DNA of 46,647 nucleotides, from IMG/VR virus record IMGVR_UViG_3300009509_000038, positions 1 through 46,647 of that record; one strand, given 5' to 3'. Under the pieces are notes generated by a model. That model saw only the letters and a list, made by a program, of their open reading frames with translations, ran no database searches and was not told where the DNA came from. The translations under genes and the position numbers were made by a program. Positions 25,113 through 34,476 of the stretch are shown one piece after another. Position 1 is the first letter of the stretch, and every line of letters begins with the position of its first letter. The DNA is from a virus.

Positions 25113-25510
25113 TGCCTTATCCTAGATTACTACATCCAGTAAATGTGCAAATTGAGCAAATTAATTATAGTGAAACAGTCTATGATGAAGATGCTAGAGA
25201 AGCAATTCAGCAAGCTGCTAGAAATAGCTCTATAACACTTTCTGGACAAGTAAAATACGGCTCTAGCAAGGAGCAATCTTACCATACTGGCGGCGTACAA
25301 GAAAATGAAAGGGGCTATGTGCTATTTAGACAGAGAGATCTAGATGGAGCTAGTGTTACAATTAGACCAAATGATAGAATTACATCAATAGGCAATATAG
25401 CCCATGACTCTTACATTTCTCGCATAGAGCCAATGGGACATTATCCTGCTTTTGGACACACGCTACTTAAATGCTATTTTGCAGATCGGCAACCAGCTAA
25501 ACATGGCTAG
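25112..25510 (+). CDS. Probable head closure or joining protein
   Basis: This gene encodes 132 residues from ATG 25112, which overlaps the previous stop. It is a small beta-barrel-like sequence (LSGQVKYGS, RGYVLFRQRDLD, SYISRIEPMGHYPAFGHTLL). Length and position after the connector fit a head closure or stopper protein. No firm family match is visible. Confidence 0.55.
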   Translation: MPYPRLLHPVNVQIEQINYSETVYDEDAREAIQQAARNSSITLSGQVKYGSSKEQSYHTGGVQENERGYVLFRQRDLDGASVTIRPNDRITSIGNIAHDSYISRIEPMGHYPAFGHTLLKCYFADRQPAKHG

Positions 25511-26153
25511 CGTATCAATAAAATTAGATGATAATTGGAGAGTCCTAATTGATGGTCTTTCTCCAAAAACATTAATGAGAGGGATGCAAAAGCATATCAA
25601 AAGAGGTACTACAAAAAACGCTATAGCCATTAGGAGACAGATAAGACAAGAGATAAAGAAGGGTATCCCACCTAGAAATGCAGAACTCACAAAAGCTATC
25701 AAGGGTGGCAATAAGCCAATAGTTGGAACAGCTGGAGCTGATATGTTTAATGCCATTACCTATTCAGTTATAGCGTGGGATAAAGCTTTTGTTGGACTTC
25801 TTAGAACAGATAAAAACTACAATGTAGGGAAGGCTGTACATAATGGAGTTACCATTAAGGTTACTAAAAAAATGAGAACCATGTTTTGGTATTTATGGCA
25901 AGTATCAATTGGGTCAATGTCTTCAAAGCAATTAACTGGTAGAGCCAAAGCTATTTGGGAAATGTCAAAAACCAAAAAATTCTATCCCCTAAAAGCTTCA
26001 ACTAAAGCAATAGTTATTCCTAAAAGACCATTTATACGATATGCAATGCAAGAACCTAGCCTTAAGAAAATAGCTGAAGCAAATTGGCTAAAGTCAATTG
26101 GTGATGGCTTTAAAGAATTGGCTGAGCGTGGCAAGAAAACCAAACTAAGATAA
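25503..26153 (+). CDS. Probable tail completion / virion morphogenesis protein
   Basis: This gene encodes 216 residues from ATG 25503, overlapping the previous gene by 8 nt. It is a basic, helical protein with RRQIRQEIKKGIPP near residues 40-60 and a terminal RPFIRYAMQEPSLKKIAEAN, patterns found in gpG/gpS-type tail completion proteins. It should act at the head-tail junction. The assignment rests mainly on position and composition. Confidence 0.55.
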   Translation: MASVSIKLDDNWRVLIDGLSPKTLMRGMQKHIKRGTTKNAIAIRRQIRQEIKKGIPPRNAELTKAIKGGNKPIVGTAGADMFNAITYSVIAWDKAFVGLLRTDKNYNVGKAVHNGVTIKVTKKMRTMFWYLWQVSIGSMSSKQLTGRAKAIWEMSKTKKFYPLKASTKAIVIPKRPFIRYAMQEPSLKKIAEANWLKSIGDGFKELAERGKKTKLR

Positions 26154-27394
26154 TGGAATTAAGAACTTACATAAAGCATTTTACATTCGAAGAAGCCGAT
26201 AGGGCTAGGGTAGAACTAGGTCCAAATACTAGAATTAATCCAAAAACCCATAGAGCACAATTGGGAACATATGGCTCAAACATATATCCTACAGCTACCA
26301 ACCTATATGTAAAATCGTGGATAGCTAATCCAGATGCAGTAAGGGAATGGCAAGGTTTTGACGCAGAAATTTTGCATAAAAAAGTTAATGGAGAAATTGT
26401 AACATCTGCTTATTTCAGGCTTGGGGATGGAACCAACGAATACTACTGGAATGGTTCTTCATGGGCGATAAGCACATCTCTCTGGAATACAGAAGAAGAA
26501 ATAGCCAATAACATATCTTCTTTCCCTACTACAGAAAGAAAGCTACAGGTAATAGTTAATCTCAGAACTTCTAATTCAACTGTGACTCCAGAATTGATAG
26601 AAATTAGAGTGGCTTATGGGGCTCTTCTTGATTCTGAAGAAGAAGATATGATTCTAAGAACTATTGTCAGAAGCTTAAGGGAAAATATTAGGCCAATAAG
26701 TAGAATTAGTTTGGCTCAGCAAAATTCTGGTACTTCTTTTGACATGAATGTAGAAATTGATACTGATTACAACATAGTTGATATTGACTCTGTATTCAAT
26801 CATACTACAGATCCAGATCATAATAACGATATCTTCAGTAGCTATAACCCAACTACCAAAATATTGACACTTTCAGCTTCTGTATTGGCTGGTCAATTAA
26901 TGTGGATCAGGTTTAGGTATGAGCCAATTGTAGCTATTTCAACCAGTAGAGACTGGTATGAAGTAGAAAAAATTCCATCATTGATACTAGAAGATGTTAG
27001 TTTTACGGATGCAGTACAGTGGTACACAGAAGACTATGTAGGTAAAAAATCAGATGGAACAGCTAAAGTTTTACCAGGGCCTATACAGGGGAATCTAAAT
27101 TTCACTATTCGAGGTATAACCGATAAACAAGTAGATCATCTTCGTCTCACATCTGCTGTTAAGCGGTATTTCGCGAATAATTTAGTCATTGTATCGACAG
27201 GATTAGATGAACGTTATAGGCTATGGTTAGTAGAGGAATACGAGCAATCAAATTCCGAGGAAGAAAAAGATTTGCATTCTTGGGTCGCAACGTTCCGAAT
27301 CCCTAATTTCTGTGTATGGGCAAAAGATGCCTATGATGGAAATATTGTGACTCAGTTTGATATTGGAGGCGATTTAGACGTAGAAGTCCAATAA
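26153..27394 (+). CDS. Tail structural protein upstream of sheath, possible tail terminator region
   Basis: This gene encodes 413 residues, coupled to the previous gene by TAATG. Residues about 70-160 are a beta domain (YFRLGDGTNEYYWNGSSW), and the C-terminal third holds a neck/terminator-like segment (IRGITDKQVDHLRLTSAVKR). It is larger than simple tail terminators. No family was recognised with certainty, and its place immediately before the sheath suggests work at the tail top. Confidence 0.5.
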   Translation: MELRTYIKHFTFEEADRARVELGPNTRINPKTHRAQLGTYGSNIYPTATNLYVKSWIANPDAVREWQGFDAEILHKKVNGEIVTSAYFRLGDGTNEYYWNGSSWAISTSLWNTEEEIANNISSFPTTERKLQVIVNLRTSNSTVTPELIEIRVAYGALLDSEEEDMILRTIVRSLRENIRPISRISLAQQNSGTSFDMNVEIDTDYNIVDIDSVFNHTTDPDHNNDIFSSYNPTTKILTLSASVLAGQLMWIRFRYEPIVAISTSRDWYEVEKIPSLILEDVSFTDAVQWYTEDYVGKKSDGTAKVLPGPIQGNLNFTIRGITDKQVDHLRLTSAVKRYFANNLVIVSTGLDERYRLWLVEEYEQSNSEEEKDLHSWVATFRIPNFCVWAKDAYDGNIVTQFDIGGDLDVEVQ

Positions 27395-27403
27395 GGAGGA
27401 ATT

Positions 27404-29734
27404 ATGGCAACTAAAGTTTATGGGCCTATTTTTGGAGCAGGAACGCAGATTCAGGAATTGGAGGGAGAGAAGCAGATTTCTCCAGGCGCTCTTGGATGGG
27501 CGGGTTATGGCGGAATTCTTGAAAAAGGTCCGGTTGGTGAGTTAATTTTTGCTGGAACTAGCAAATTAGCACAGCGTAGGGTTGGAAGCTATCTAGATGA
27601 TAGCCTATGCCCAGATGCAATTTATGAGTATTACAAAAATGCTAATGGCGCTGGTGGCTTAGTTCTTGTACGTGTTACTGATGGCAATGAGCTACAAGCT
27701 TCAATGAAACTATATGCTCGCATGTCTTCAGCTCTGACACATGTGGGTAACATTAAGGCTCATAATGGCGGTAGATGGGGCGGTAAACTAAAGAGATATA
27801 CAACTCTCTTAAGTGCTGTTGGGCAAGTAACCGAAACTGTTCTTTCACTAGGTGCCTCTGAAACTCCAACCGTTGTTGAAACTTCTTTTGAAAAAGATGA
27901 ATACAAGGGTGGATATATTCAGTTTGGTGAAGTTGGAACCACACAGTATAAGATCCTTAGCAATGTCTGGAACTCAGGAACCAGTGAATGGGACTTTACT
28001 GTTGAACCAGATCTTACTATGGCTACTGATCTTGGAGCTACTCCAACCGATCTTCAGGTTTATATCACTCGCGAGAATGAGAGTAAAGCTGTTAGCATCA
28101 AAATCAGGAATGGTGAAGAAAATCCAGATACCGAATTTGCATTGGACGTATATGTTGATGGAGATCTAATTACTAGCTATCCAAACCTTTCTATGGATCC
28201 TGCATCCTCAAGATACTGGGTAGACATAATCAACAATGATTCTGCGAATTATGAGATTGTAGCAGAAAATGTTTGGGTTGGATCTATTACTAGCGCTATT
28301 CGACCGGCTAATATCTATGGCAAGAATTCTGCAGTAACAGCTCTGACTTTGACAGCAGAAATATCAGATTTTACCGTAAATTCTCCTACTGGTGGGGATC
28401 CAACATTTGTATTGGGAACTACAACTGACTTGATGGTAGCTCAGAAGATTACTGTAACTATGACATCACCTACGGCTGGAGATGCGGTTAGTGATAAGTT
28501 TGGAGCACTAGGCTCTATCACATTAGGATCGCTATTCACCCCAGCTATCTGGTGGGCTCCACCGTTTACGGTTACAGCTGGAGCTACTCCGCTAGTGGCT
28601 ACTGATACTCTGGTTATCAACTATAAGCCTTTTGTGGCTGATTCCTTAATTGGTGGATATTTATTCCCAGATCAAACCAATTCTGCTGATAGAAATCAGA
28701 AGTTTAGGATAGTGGATAACACCCACGCAATTATCACTGTAGCTGATGGTTCTGACATGACACTGGTTGCAACCACTGCAGATGACTTTCGTGTTGAAGC
28801 AGCTCTTGAGCTTGAAGGCGGTAGAGATGGAAATTCTGATGTTGTAGATGCTAACTATAACCAACAGCTATGGGACGTAGATTCTAGTCCATTCAATCGT
28901 GTTCTTGGACTTAACATAGGGCTTCTAAAGTTAGCTACTCCTGGTGTGAATTCTACTGCAGTACAGAAAGCTGGTATAGCTTATGCTGATGCTAAGAATC
29001 ATCAGTATAGAGTAGAATTCCCAAGCAATGTTACCACTGAAGATGCAGCTATTGACTATATCAATGACACAATTGGTAGAAGCCATTATTCAGCTACAAT
29101 CTTTCCAAGCTATGCTTACATGGCAGATCCACAAGGTAACGGAGAAGGCAAATTAAAGCTAGTCCCTGTTACTGGAATGGTTCATGGTAGAGAGGCTAGA
29201 ATAGCTGTTGATAACTTTGGCTATCATAAAGCTGAAGCTGGTGTTGATGCAACACTACCAGCTATTCTAAAGCTACCGACGGGAGATGCTATTCTAAATC
29301 AAGAACTTCTTAATCCAAAGGGAATTCCTATTATCATAAAGAAGCAGGGTAACTTTGTTATCTGGGGTGATCGGCTACCTGCTACTGATCCTACTTGGAG
29401 ATGGAAGCATCAACGTGAAGCCATGAGCTACTATGAGCATGTTTTACAAGAGAGTTATGATTGGATCATATTTGCTCTCAACAATGTTAGAACACAGCAA
29501 TTGGCACTAGCTTCATTGCGTGGCTTCTTCCAGGTGGAGTATAACAATGGTGCTTTTGATGATGCATATCCATTTGACGAAGCAGTTATTATTAAGCTTG
29601 ATGATGAGCTTAATACACCACTAACCAAAGAGAATGGCGATCTAATAGCTGAAGTACAGCTTAGATTTGTTAACACTGTTGAAAGATTTATTATTCGCAT
29701 GGGCAAAGCTGGCATTTTTGAAGCAGCTGTATAG
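27404..29734 (+). CDS. Contractile tail sheath protein
   Basis: This 776-residue protein is preceded by AGGAGGAA. The N terminus (GPIFGAGTQIQELEGEKQIS) and the conserved C-terminal part (residues about 640-776), including GNFVIWGDRL, then LRGFFQVEYNNGAFDDAYPF and ending in NTVERFIIRMGKAGIFE, are typical of phage sheath subunits. The central about 350 residues are a variable insertion. Sheath contraction drives the tube through the envelope. Presence of this gene assigns the phage to the contractile-tail (myovirus) type. Confidence 0.9.
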   Translation: MATKVYGPIFGAGTQIQELEGEKQISPGALGWAGYGGILEKGPVGELIFAGTSKLAQRRVGSYLDDSLCPDAIYEYYKNANGAGGLVLVRVTDGNELQASMKLYARMSSALTHVGNIKAHNGGRWGGKLKRYTTLLSAVGQVTETVLSLGASETPTVVETSFEKDEYKGGYIQFGEVGTTQYKILSNVWNSGTSEWDFTVEPDLTMATDLGATPTDLQVYITRENESKAVSIKIRNGEENPDTEFALDVYVDGDLITSYPNLSMDPASSRYWVDIINNDSANYEIVAENVWVGSITSAIRPANIYGKNSAVTALTLTAEISDFTVNSPTGGDPTFVLGTTTDLMVAQKITVTMTSPTAGDAVSDKFGALGSITLGSLFTPAIWWAPPFTVTAGATPLVATDTLVINYKPFVADSLIGGYLFPDQTNSADRNQKFRIVDNTHAIITVADGSDMTLVATTADDFRVEAALELEGGRDGNSDVVDANYNQQLWDVDSSPFNRVLGLNIGLLKLATPGVNSTAVQKAGIAYADAKNHQYRVEFPSNVTTEDAAIDYINDTIGRSHYSATIFPSYAYMADPQGNGEGKLKLVPVTGMVHGREARIAVDNFGYHKAEAGVDATLPAILKLPTGDAILNQELLNPKGIPIIIKKQGNFVIWGDRLPATDPTWRWKHQREAMSYYEHVLQESYDWIIFALNNVRTQQLALASLRGFFQVEYNNGAFDDAYPFDEAVIIKLDDELNTPLTKENGDLIAEVQLRFVNTVERFIIRMGKAGIFEAAV

Positions 29735-29775
29735 TGATAGACACTGTTACTGAGTGAACTAGCTAGGAGGAAAAC

Positions 29776-30216
29776 ATGGGTTTAAAGGGTAAAATTAAAG
29801 AGAATCACATACCTCTTCATAACTTTGAATTGGTAGTTCCTGGAGTGGTGCCTTTGACACTGCTTACGTCCGATGACATTGAGGAAAGACTTAATGTTGT
29901 TGAAATGCCAGATCGAACCAAAAGAAGCTCTGGAGAAAAAGTGGCAGTAGCTTTTACTGGAGCTATCCCAATGCATCATGATGTTGAAGCTGCATCTTTA
30001 GAAGCTTGGTATAAGCAATGTCAAGCTCCAGTGGATCCAGCTTATAGAAAAGCCGGTTCCATGGTTTTTTATCGATTAGATGGAACGCCTAGAACATTTT
30101 CGCTAGTGAATCTATGGATCTCTGGTAGAACTGTTCCTGGTGGTGCTATGGATAATGAGGGTGAACCCGCAATGCTTACATACTTTTTTGAAGCCGATGA
30201 GGTTAACCCGGTATAA
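29776..30216 (+). CDS. Tail tube protein
   Basis: This 146-residue protein directly follows the sheath and has AGGAGG upstream. The length and beta-rich sequence (HNFELVVPGVVPLTLLTSDDI, MDNEGEPAMLTYFFEADEV) fit tube subunits of contractile phages. It forms the inner tube that carries DNA and that the sheath surrounds. Order sheath-tube-chaperone-tape measure is the family standard. Confidence 0.88.
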   Translation: MGLKGKIKENHIPLHNFELVVPGVVPLTLLTSDDIEERLNVVEMPDRTKRSSGEKVAVAFTGAIPMHHDVEAASLEAWYKQCQAPVDPAYRKAGSMVFYRLDGTPRTFSLVNLWISGRTVPGGAMDNEGEPAMLTYFFEADEVNPV

Positions 30217-30267
30217 TAACGCCCATACAGCAGGGCCTATCAAGGATAATCCGATTGGAGGTGTGCT

Positions 30268-31074
30268 GTGACGAAACTTAAGACAACAGATTTAAAAGAA
30301 TATGGCACTAAGCTAGCTTTAGGAATTGTTGATAAAGCTGGTCATTATCATAAAGATTTAGCATTCAGACGATGGACGCTAAAGATGAATGAAGAATTAA
30401 AGCGTAAGCAGCGGCAAAAAGGCAAAGGTGCTCTTACATTCTTCCAGTATGTAGCTGTAGTTTTATCTGAAATGTGTACTAGAATTGGGTCACACGATTT
30501 CACACAGATGGAAGAAAAAGAGCGATTAGCTATGATTTATCAGATGTATTATGGCGATGTAATGCAAGCTTACGTTCTTCTTCGCTATGAGACAATGGGA
30601 GAAGATATAGATGTAAATCTAGTTTGTCCTAGATGTAATGGCAAAACTTCATTCTGTGGCGATCTTGGAACGCTTCCAATTCGATCAGCTGATAAAGTTG
30701 AAGATGTAGAATGGGAATATAAGCTTAGAGAGCCATTTGAGGTAAGGGGGGAATTAGCGGAAACATTTTTATTCTCTCCTATTCGCTGGTCATCTTTCAA
30801 AAAGCTAAATGCTGATAAGCTGGAAAAGATGGAATCTTCAATTGTGCTTGGATCCATAAAGTCTATCAATGGTAAAGATGTAGCCCTTGTTGATGGCGAA
30901 TTGGATGAGATGGGCAAAAGGGATTTTGAGACAATTCTGAATTTGATAAACGATAATTCTTTAGGCCCAGATATGAGCATAGACGCGGTTTGTGATAAAG
31001 CTATTTGCAATAATGAATGGAAAGTACCCATAGATTGGACATACGATAATTTTTTCTCAGTTACTTCCCGCTAA
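30268..31074 (+). CDS. Tail assembly chaperone, short form (zinc-binding, T4 gp26-like)
   Basis: This 268-residue protein starts at GTG behind GGAGGTG. C120-x2-C123 and C242-x4-C247 form a likely zinc site, and the end WKVPIDWTYDNFFSVTS is the typical close of the T4 baseplate/tail chaperone family that lies between tube and tape measure genes in myophages. The short form is the main translation product. A slippery heptamer near its end gives the long form. Confidence 0.8.
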   Translation: MTKLKTTDLKEYGTKLALGIVDKAGHYHKDLAFRRWTLKMNEELKRKQRQKGKGALTFFQYVAVVLSEMCTRIGSHDFTQMEEKERLAMIYQMYYGDVMQAYVLLRYETMGEDIDVNLVCPRCNGKTSFCGDLGTLPIRSADKVEDVEWEYKLREPFEVRGELAETFLFSPIRWSSFKKLNADKLEKMESSIVLGSIKSINGKDVALVDGELDEMGKRDFETILNLINDNSLGPDMSIDAVCDKAICNNEWKVPIDWTYDNFFSVTSR

Positions 31075-31238
31075 TCAATGACAAGGAGGTTCATGATAAC
31101 ATTTTTGCTATAACATTTCACTCTAAGGGCGGAGTTAATTTTGGTGAAGCCATGAATATGGAATTCAAATATATGGAAGAGTACCTAAACAGAATGGCTA
31201 AATATTACGAAGAAAAGAAGAAAGCTATGGAGATATAA
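30268..31238 (+). CDS. Tail assembly chaperone, -1 frameshift product (long form)
   Basis: Reading normally to 31056 and then slipping -1 at TTTTTTC gives a fusion of 263 + 60 = 323 residues. The extension (LSYFPLINDKEV to ...KYYEEKKKAMEI) has no start or ribosome site of its own in that frame near its beginning, and it stays open until its stop overlaps the tape measure ATG. This is the gpG/gpGT arrangement of long-tailed phages, in which the long form brings the tape measure and tube subunits together. The extension ends in a helical charged segment, as in relatives. Confidence 0.8.
31050..31056 (+). other. Programmed -1 frameshift slippery site TTTTTTC
   Basis: The heptamer T TTT TTC is in the correct phase for the zero frame (AAT TTT TTC), six codons before the zero-frame stop. 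After a -1 slip both tRNAs re-pair well. The -1 frame is open to 31238. Position in the gene and in the genome matches known tail chaperone frameshift cassettes. Confidence 0.82.
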
Positions 31239-33565
31239 TGGCATTAGAATCCATGGGGCTAGGAGCATTACTTACCCTTAATCCAACTCAGATGGAAGCT
31301 GGAGCAAGCAGGGGTAAACGTGCAATTTCTGGCCTTGAACAGTCCACCAGAAAAGCTGGTTCTGGCATGGATTCTAGTATGTCAAATGCTTTTAAAAGCA
31401 TTGGCAGGGGTGCTCAAACTACAGCTAAGGGGCTTACGGAAATAAGCAAGGTAATGTTGCCATTAACTGCAGCTATGGGCTTCGGGATAATGAAGTCTGT
31501 AGAATATGAAAAAGAGCTTTCTAACATTAAAGCTGTGATGAGAGGTATTAGCGACGAAGAATATAAAATGCTAGTTGATAAAACTAGGCAGCTAGGTATT
31601 GAATCTGTATTCTCAGCTACACAATCAGCTCAGGCAATAAAAGAATTGGGTGTTTTGGGCTTTGATACGGGCCAGATTATGGAGGCTATAGGCCCTACCA
31701 TGGATGCAGCTGCAGTAGCTGGTATTGGGCTTGGCGAAGCAGCTCAACACGTTGGTGGTGTAACTAGAGCTATGGGGCTAGAAATGTCAGAAGCGGCTAG
31801 GGTTTCAGATGTGTTGACAGTAGCTGGACAGAAATCAGCTACTACCCTACCAGAAATGTCTGAAGCTATGGCTTATGGTGCTTCATCTGCACAGAGATGG
31901 GGGATGACACTTGAAGAAACTACAGCTATTTTAGGGCAATTGGCTAATAGAATGCATAAAGGTTCCACCGGTGGTATGTTGATGATGAACCTTGTTAATG
32001 CCTTGGTTTCTCCAAGTAAACAAGCTGCTAAAGCCATGGAAAAATTAGGGGTTAGTCTTATTAGAGCAGATGGAAAAGGCTTTAGACCACTTATTGATGT
32101 GGTTACAGATTATAGAAAAGCATTAGATGGAATTCCAGATCTTGCCAAAAGAGCAGAAATTGAATCTATTATATTCCCACAAAGAGCTTCTAGGGCTTTT
32201 GCTGCATTAGCAGATGCAGGTGTAGAATCTACAAATACGCTTAGGGACGCATTAATAGGATCTGTTGGTGCTGCATCTGAAGCAGCTCAAACAAGATTAG
32301 ATAATCTTGCTGGTGCTTTTACCTTATTCATGTCTTCAATGGAGAGTTTAGCTATTGAGATATTCTTGCCATTCCAAGAAGCTGGTAAAGGTGCGTTTCA
32401 AGCAGTAACCGAATCACTTAATAATTTCCTTTATGCCGTTCGTGCAATAAGAGATATCAGAAAAGCTGGAGCAGATTTTGATAAGCTTAGAGAAGCTGGA
32501 GACAAATTTGGCTGGGACATGGTGGCTATAGCTCAGGGCTTTGATGACGCCATGAATAATATAGCTAATTCATTTAGGACTATCCATAGTGTTTTGTTTC
32601 AATGGGGGTTAGCTGGAGATTCAGCTTTTGGGCCAGATGCTAAAAGAAAGCTTAGCGAATATATTTTTACATTTATGGGCTTTGGAGCAATGATGCCAAT
32701 ATTCGGTATAGCTCTTAAGGGTATAGGTATGCTTTTCAAAGGAATAGGGTGGACTCTTTCTGGTTTACTACCGGTATTAAATGTTTTTGTTAAAATGCTT
32801 ATGTGGGCTGGATCAAGATTTTTGCTAGCAGTTCCAGCAATTAAAGCTTTTGGGTTGGGAATTTTGGCTTTATCTGGACCTATTCTGATTTTGATAGGAG
32901 CTTTAGCTGCAGTTGGAGTAGCCGTATTAGCTCTCAAAAGACCAGGGCAAAGCCTAGTTAATTTCTATCAAGAAATTGTAGGCCATATAGCTACGGCTTT
33001 TGAAACCTTGTTTAATGGTATTATCAATTTAGCTAAAAGCACTGTTGGCTGGGTTGTTAAGGGGTTAGAATTTGCTGGAGTTAAAGCTCCTGAATCCTGG
33101 AAAAAATGGTCAGAAGAATTAGCTAAGCCGATAATTGTTAGAAAAGCTGTTTCCATGGAAGAAAGAGAAGCGGCTGGCTTGCTAGGGCCTGAAGAAGCTA
33201 AAGCTAAAAGAGCGCCACAAATAGCCGCAATTCAGAAAAAGGGTATGCAAATGGATCAGGAAATGATCCAGAAGTATATAGCTGAAGCTGAATCTGGAAA
33301 TTCTAAATTTATGCAGGATTTTGCTAAACAAATGACTATGACATCAGAAAATCTTGCAGAAGTAGCTGGAGAAACTAAGAATGCAGCAATACAGGCGGCT
33401 GATGCAGTTAGTAAGGATAAATGTACCAAGGTCAATATTGATGGTAGAGAAGTAGCCAAAGCTAATTCAAAAGCAGAAAGAGAGATACAGCGTAGGGGCG
33501 GTAAGGAAAAACCTTGGCAACCGGGAATAGTAGCATATCATGGCGCAATGCCAGTAAGTAGGTAA
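31238..33565 (+). CDS. Tail tape measure protein
   Basis: This 775-residue protein has an N-terminal half that matches the TP901-type tape measure core (EYEKELSNIKAVMRGISDEE, then ESVFSATQSAQAIKELGVLGF and TGGMLMMNLVNAL). Hydrophobic segments lie near residues 480-570 (FGAMMPIFGIALKGIGMLF and PILILIGALAAVGVAVLAL), as usual for this protein, which is also ejected into the envelope. The C terminus is helical. At about 1.5 angstrom per residue it would set a tail of roughly 115 nm; this is a rule-of-thumb inference. Confidence 0.9.
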   Translation: MALESMGLGALLTLNPTQMEAGASRGKRAISGLEQSTRKAGSGMDSSMSNAFKSIGRGAQTTAKGLTEISKVMLPLTAAMGFGIMKSVEYEKELSNIKAVMRGISDEEYKMLVDKTRQLGIESVFSATQSAQAIKELGVLGFDTGQIMEAIGPTMDAAAVAGIGLGEAAQHVGGVTRAMGLEMSEAARVSDVLTVAGQKSATTLPEMSEAMAYGASSAQRWGMTLEETTAILGQLANRMHKGSTGGMLMMNLVNALVSPSKQAAKAMEKLGVSLIRADGKGFRPLIDVVTDYRKALDGIPDLAKRAEIESIIFPQRASRAFAALADAGVESTNTLRDALIGSVGAASEAAQTRLDNLAGAFTLFMSSMESLAIEIFLPFQEAGKGAFQAVTESLNNFLYAVRAIRDIRKAGADFDKLREAGDKFGWDMVAIAQGFDDAMNNIANSFRTIHSVLFQWGLAGDSAFGPDAKRKLSEYIFTFMGFGAMMPIFGIALKGIGMLFKGIGWTLSGLLPVLNVFVKMLMWAGSRFLLAVPAIKAFGLGILALSGPILILIGALAAVGVAVLALKRPGQSLVNFYQEIVGHIATAFETLFNGIINLAKSTVGWVVKGLEFAGVKAPESWKKWSEELAKPIIVRKAVSMEEREAAGLLGPEEAKAKRAPQIAAIQKKGMQMDQEMIQKYIAEAESGNSKFMQDFAKQMTMTSENLAEVAGETKNAAIQAADAVSKDKCTKVNIDGREVAKANSKAEREIQRRGGKEKPWQPGIVAYHGAMPVSR

Positions 33566-33567
33566 GT

Positions 33568-34476
33568 ATGGCAATAGGTAGAACGATAGCACAAGTAGCA
33601 GCTGGACCAATAGCATCGGCTGTAAATAAGCTATTGGCTGATGAGCCTATCGTATGGACAATTAAGAATGTAGATACCGATGAAGAGCCTATTAGCGGGC
33701 AGTTTGGGCCAATAGATCTTACCGAAAATGTTGGATCTGAATGGGTTGAACATACTTCCCTTAACCGTACCAACCCAATAACTCAATACTTGCGTGGCAC
33801 ACCAGATACCATAACCTTTGGAGCTTTCTTCTTCGCTAATCACGAAGGTCCACCCACAGATGTTGTTAGTGGCATAGCTGCAGCTGCTACATTTAGTGTC
33901 GAAAGCTTTGTAGCTTCTGATGATACTTCTCCTGGAGATAAGATAGCTAAGCTTAAAGAGTGGGTTAAAAAAGATGATTCTCTAGGTAGACCACCATATG
34001 TATCTTTTGAATATGGCGACGGCAATATTAATTTAGCTCGTGGCAGAATGAGCTTAGGCGAAATTCGCTATTTCCGCTTTCCTAAAAAGGATGGTGGTAT
34101 CCGAGGCGTCCAATGTGCTATTACTATTAGAGCAGTTGAGGAATTTAGCTTAGAGCCAAAGCCATTTCCATTAACTAGATATCATAGGGCTAAAGAGGGT
34201 GATTACTATGAAATGCTTGCTTATCGAGAATATGGAGATCCTAAGCTAGGAGATGTAATCAGGAGGCTACATCCCGATAAGCAGGTTATAGCTGAAGGCG
34301 ATGTTATAATGCTTCCATCAGCTGGAGCTATTAAGCGAGAAGTTATAGAGCCTAAATCAACTACATTCAAAAATAGCTTTGGCACTAAAGATACGCCACA
34401 GAGAAATCTTAGAAATGAAACTTTTGAAAGAACAAACCAACCATACTTTTCTGTGTTAGTTCCTATAGGATTATAA
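33568..34476 (+). CDS. LysM-containing tail hub protein
   Basis: This 302-residue protein has a C-terminal LysM-like segment, residues about 205-253 (HRAKEGDYYEMLAYREYGDP, then LGDVIRRLHPDK and GDVIMLP), as in XkdP/gp53-type proteins located behind the tape measure gene. The N-terminal 200 residues are beta-rich and probably bind the tube or hub. It links the tube to the baseplate. The stop overlaps the next ATG. Confidence 0.8.
   Translation: MAIGRTIAQVAAGPIASAVNKLLADEPIVWTIKNVDTDEEPISGQFGPIDLTENVGSEWVEHTSLNRTNPITQYLRGTPDTITFGAFFFANHEGPPTDVVSGIAAAATFSVESFVASDDTSPGDKIAKLKEWVKKDDSLGRPPYVSFEYGDGNINLARGRMSLGEIRYFRFPKKDGGIRGVQCAITIRAVEEFSLEPKPFPLTRYHRAKEGDYYEMLAYREYGDPKLGDVIRRLHPDKQVIAEGDVIMLPSAGAIKREVIEPKSTTFKNSFGTKDTPQRNLRNETFERTNQPYFSVLVPIGL

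Noticed and set aside
30217-30267. GCCC/GGGC hairpin after the tube gene as terminator
   Set aside because: Only a 4-bp stem with no T-run.
30585-31031. 148-residue minus-strand frame opposite the tail chaperone
   Set aside because: Antisense shadow: the + strand protein has firm family motifs and conserved context.
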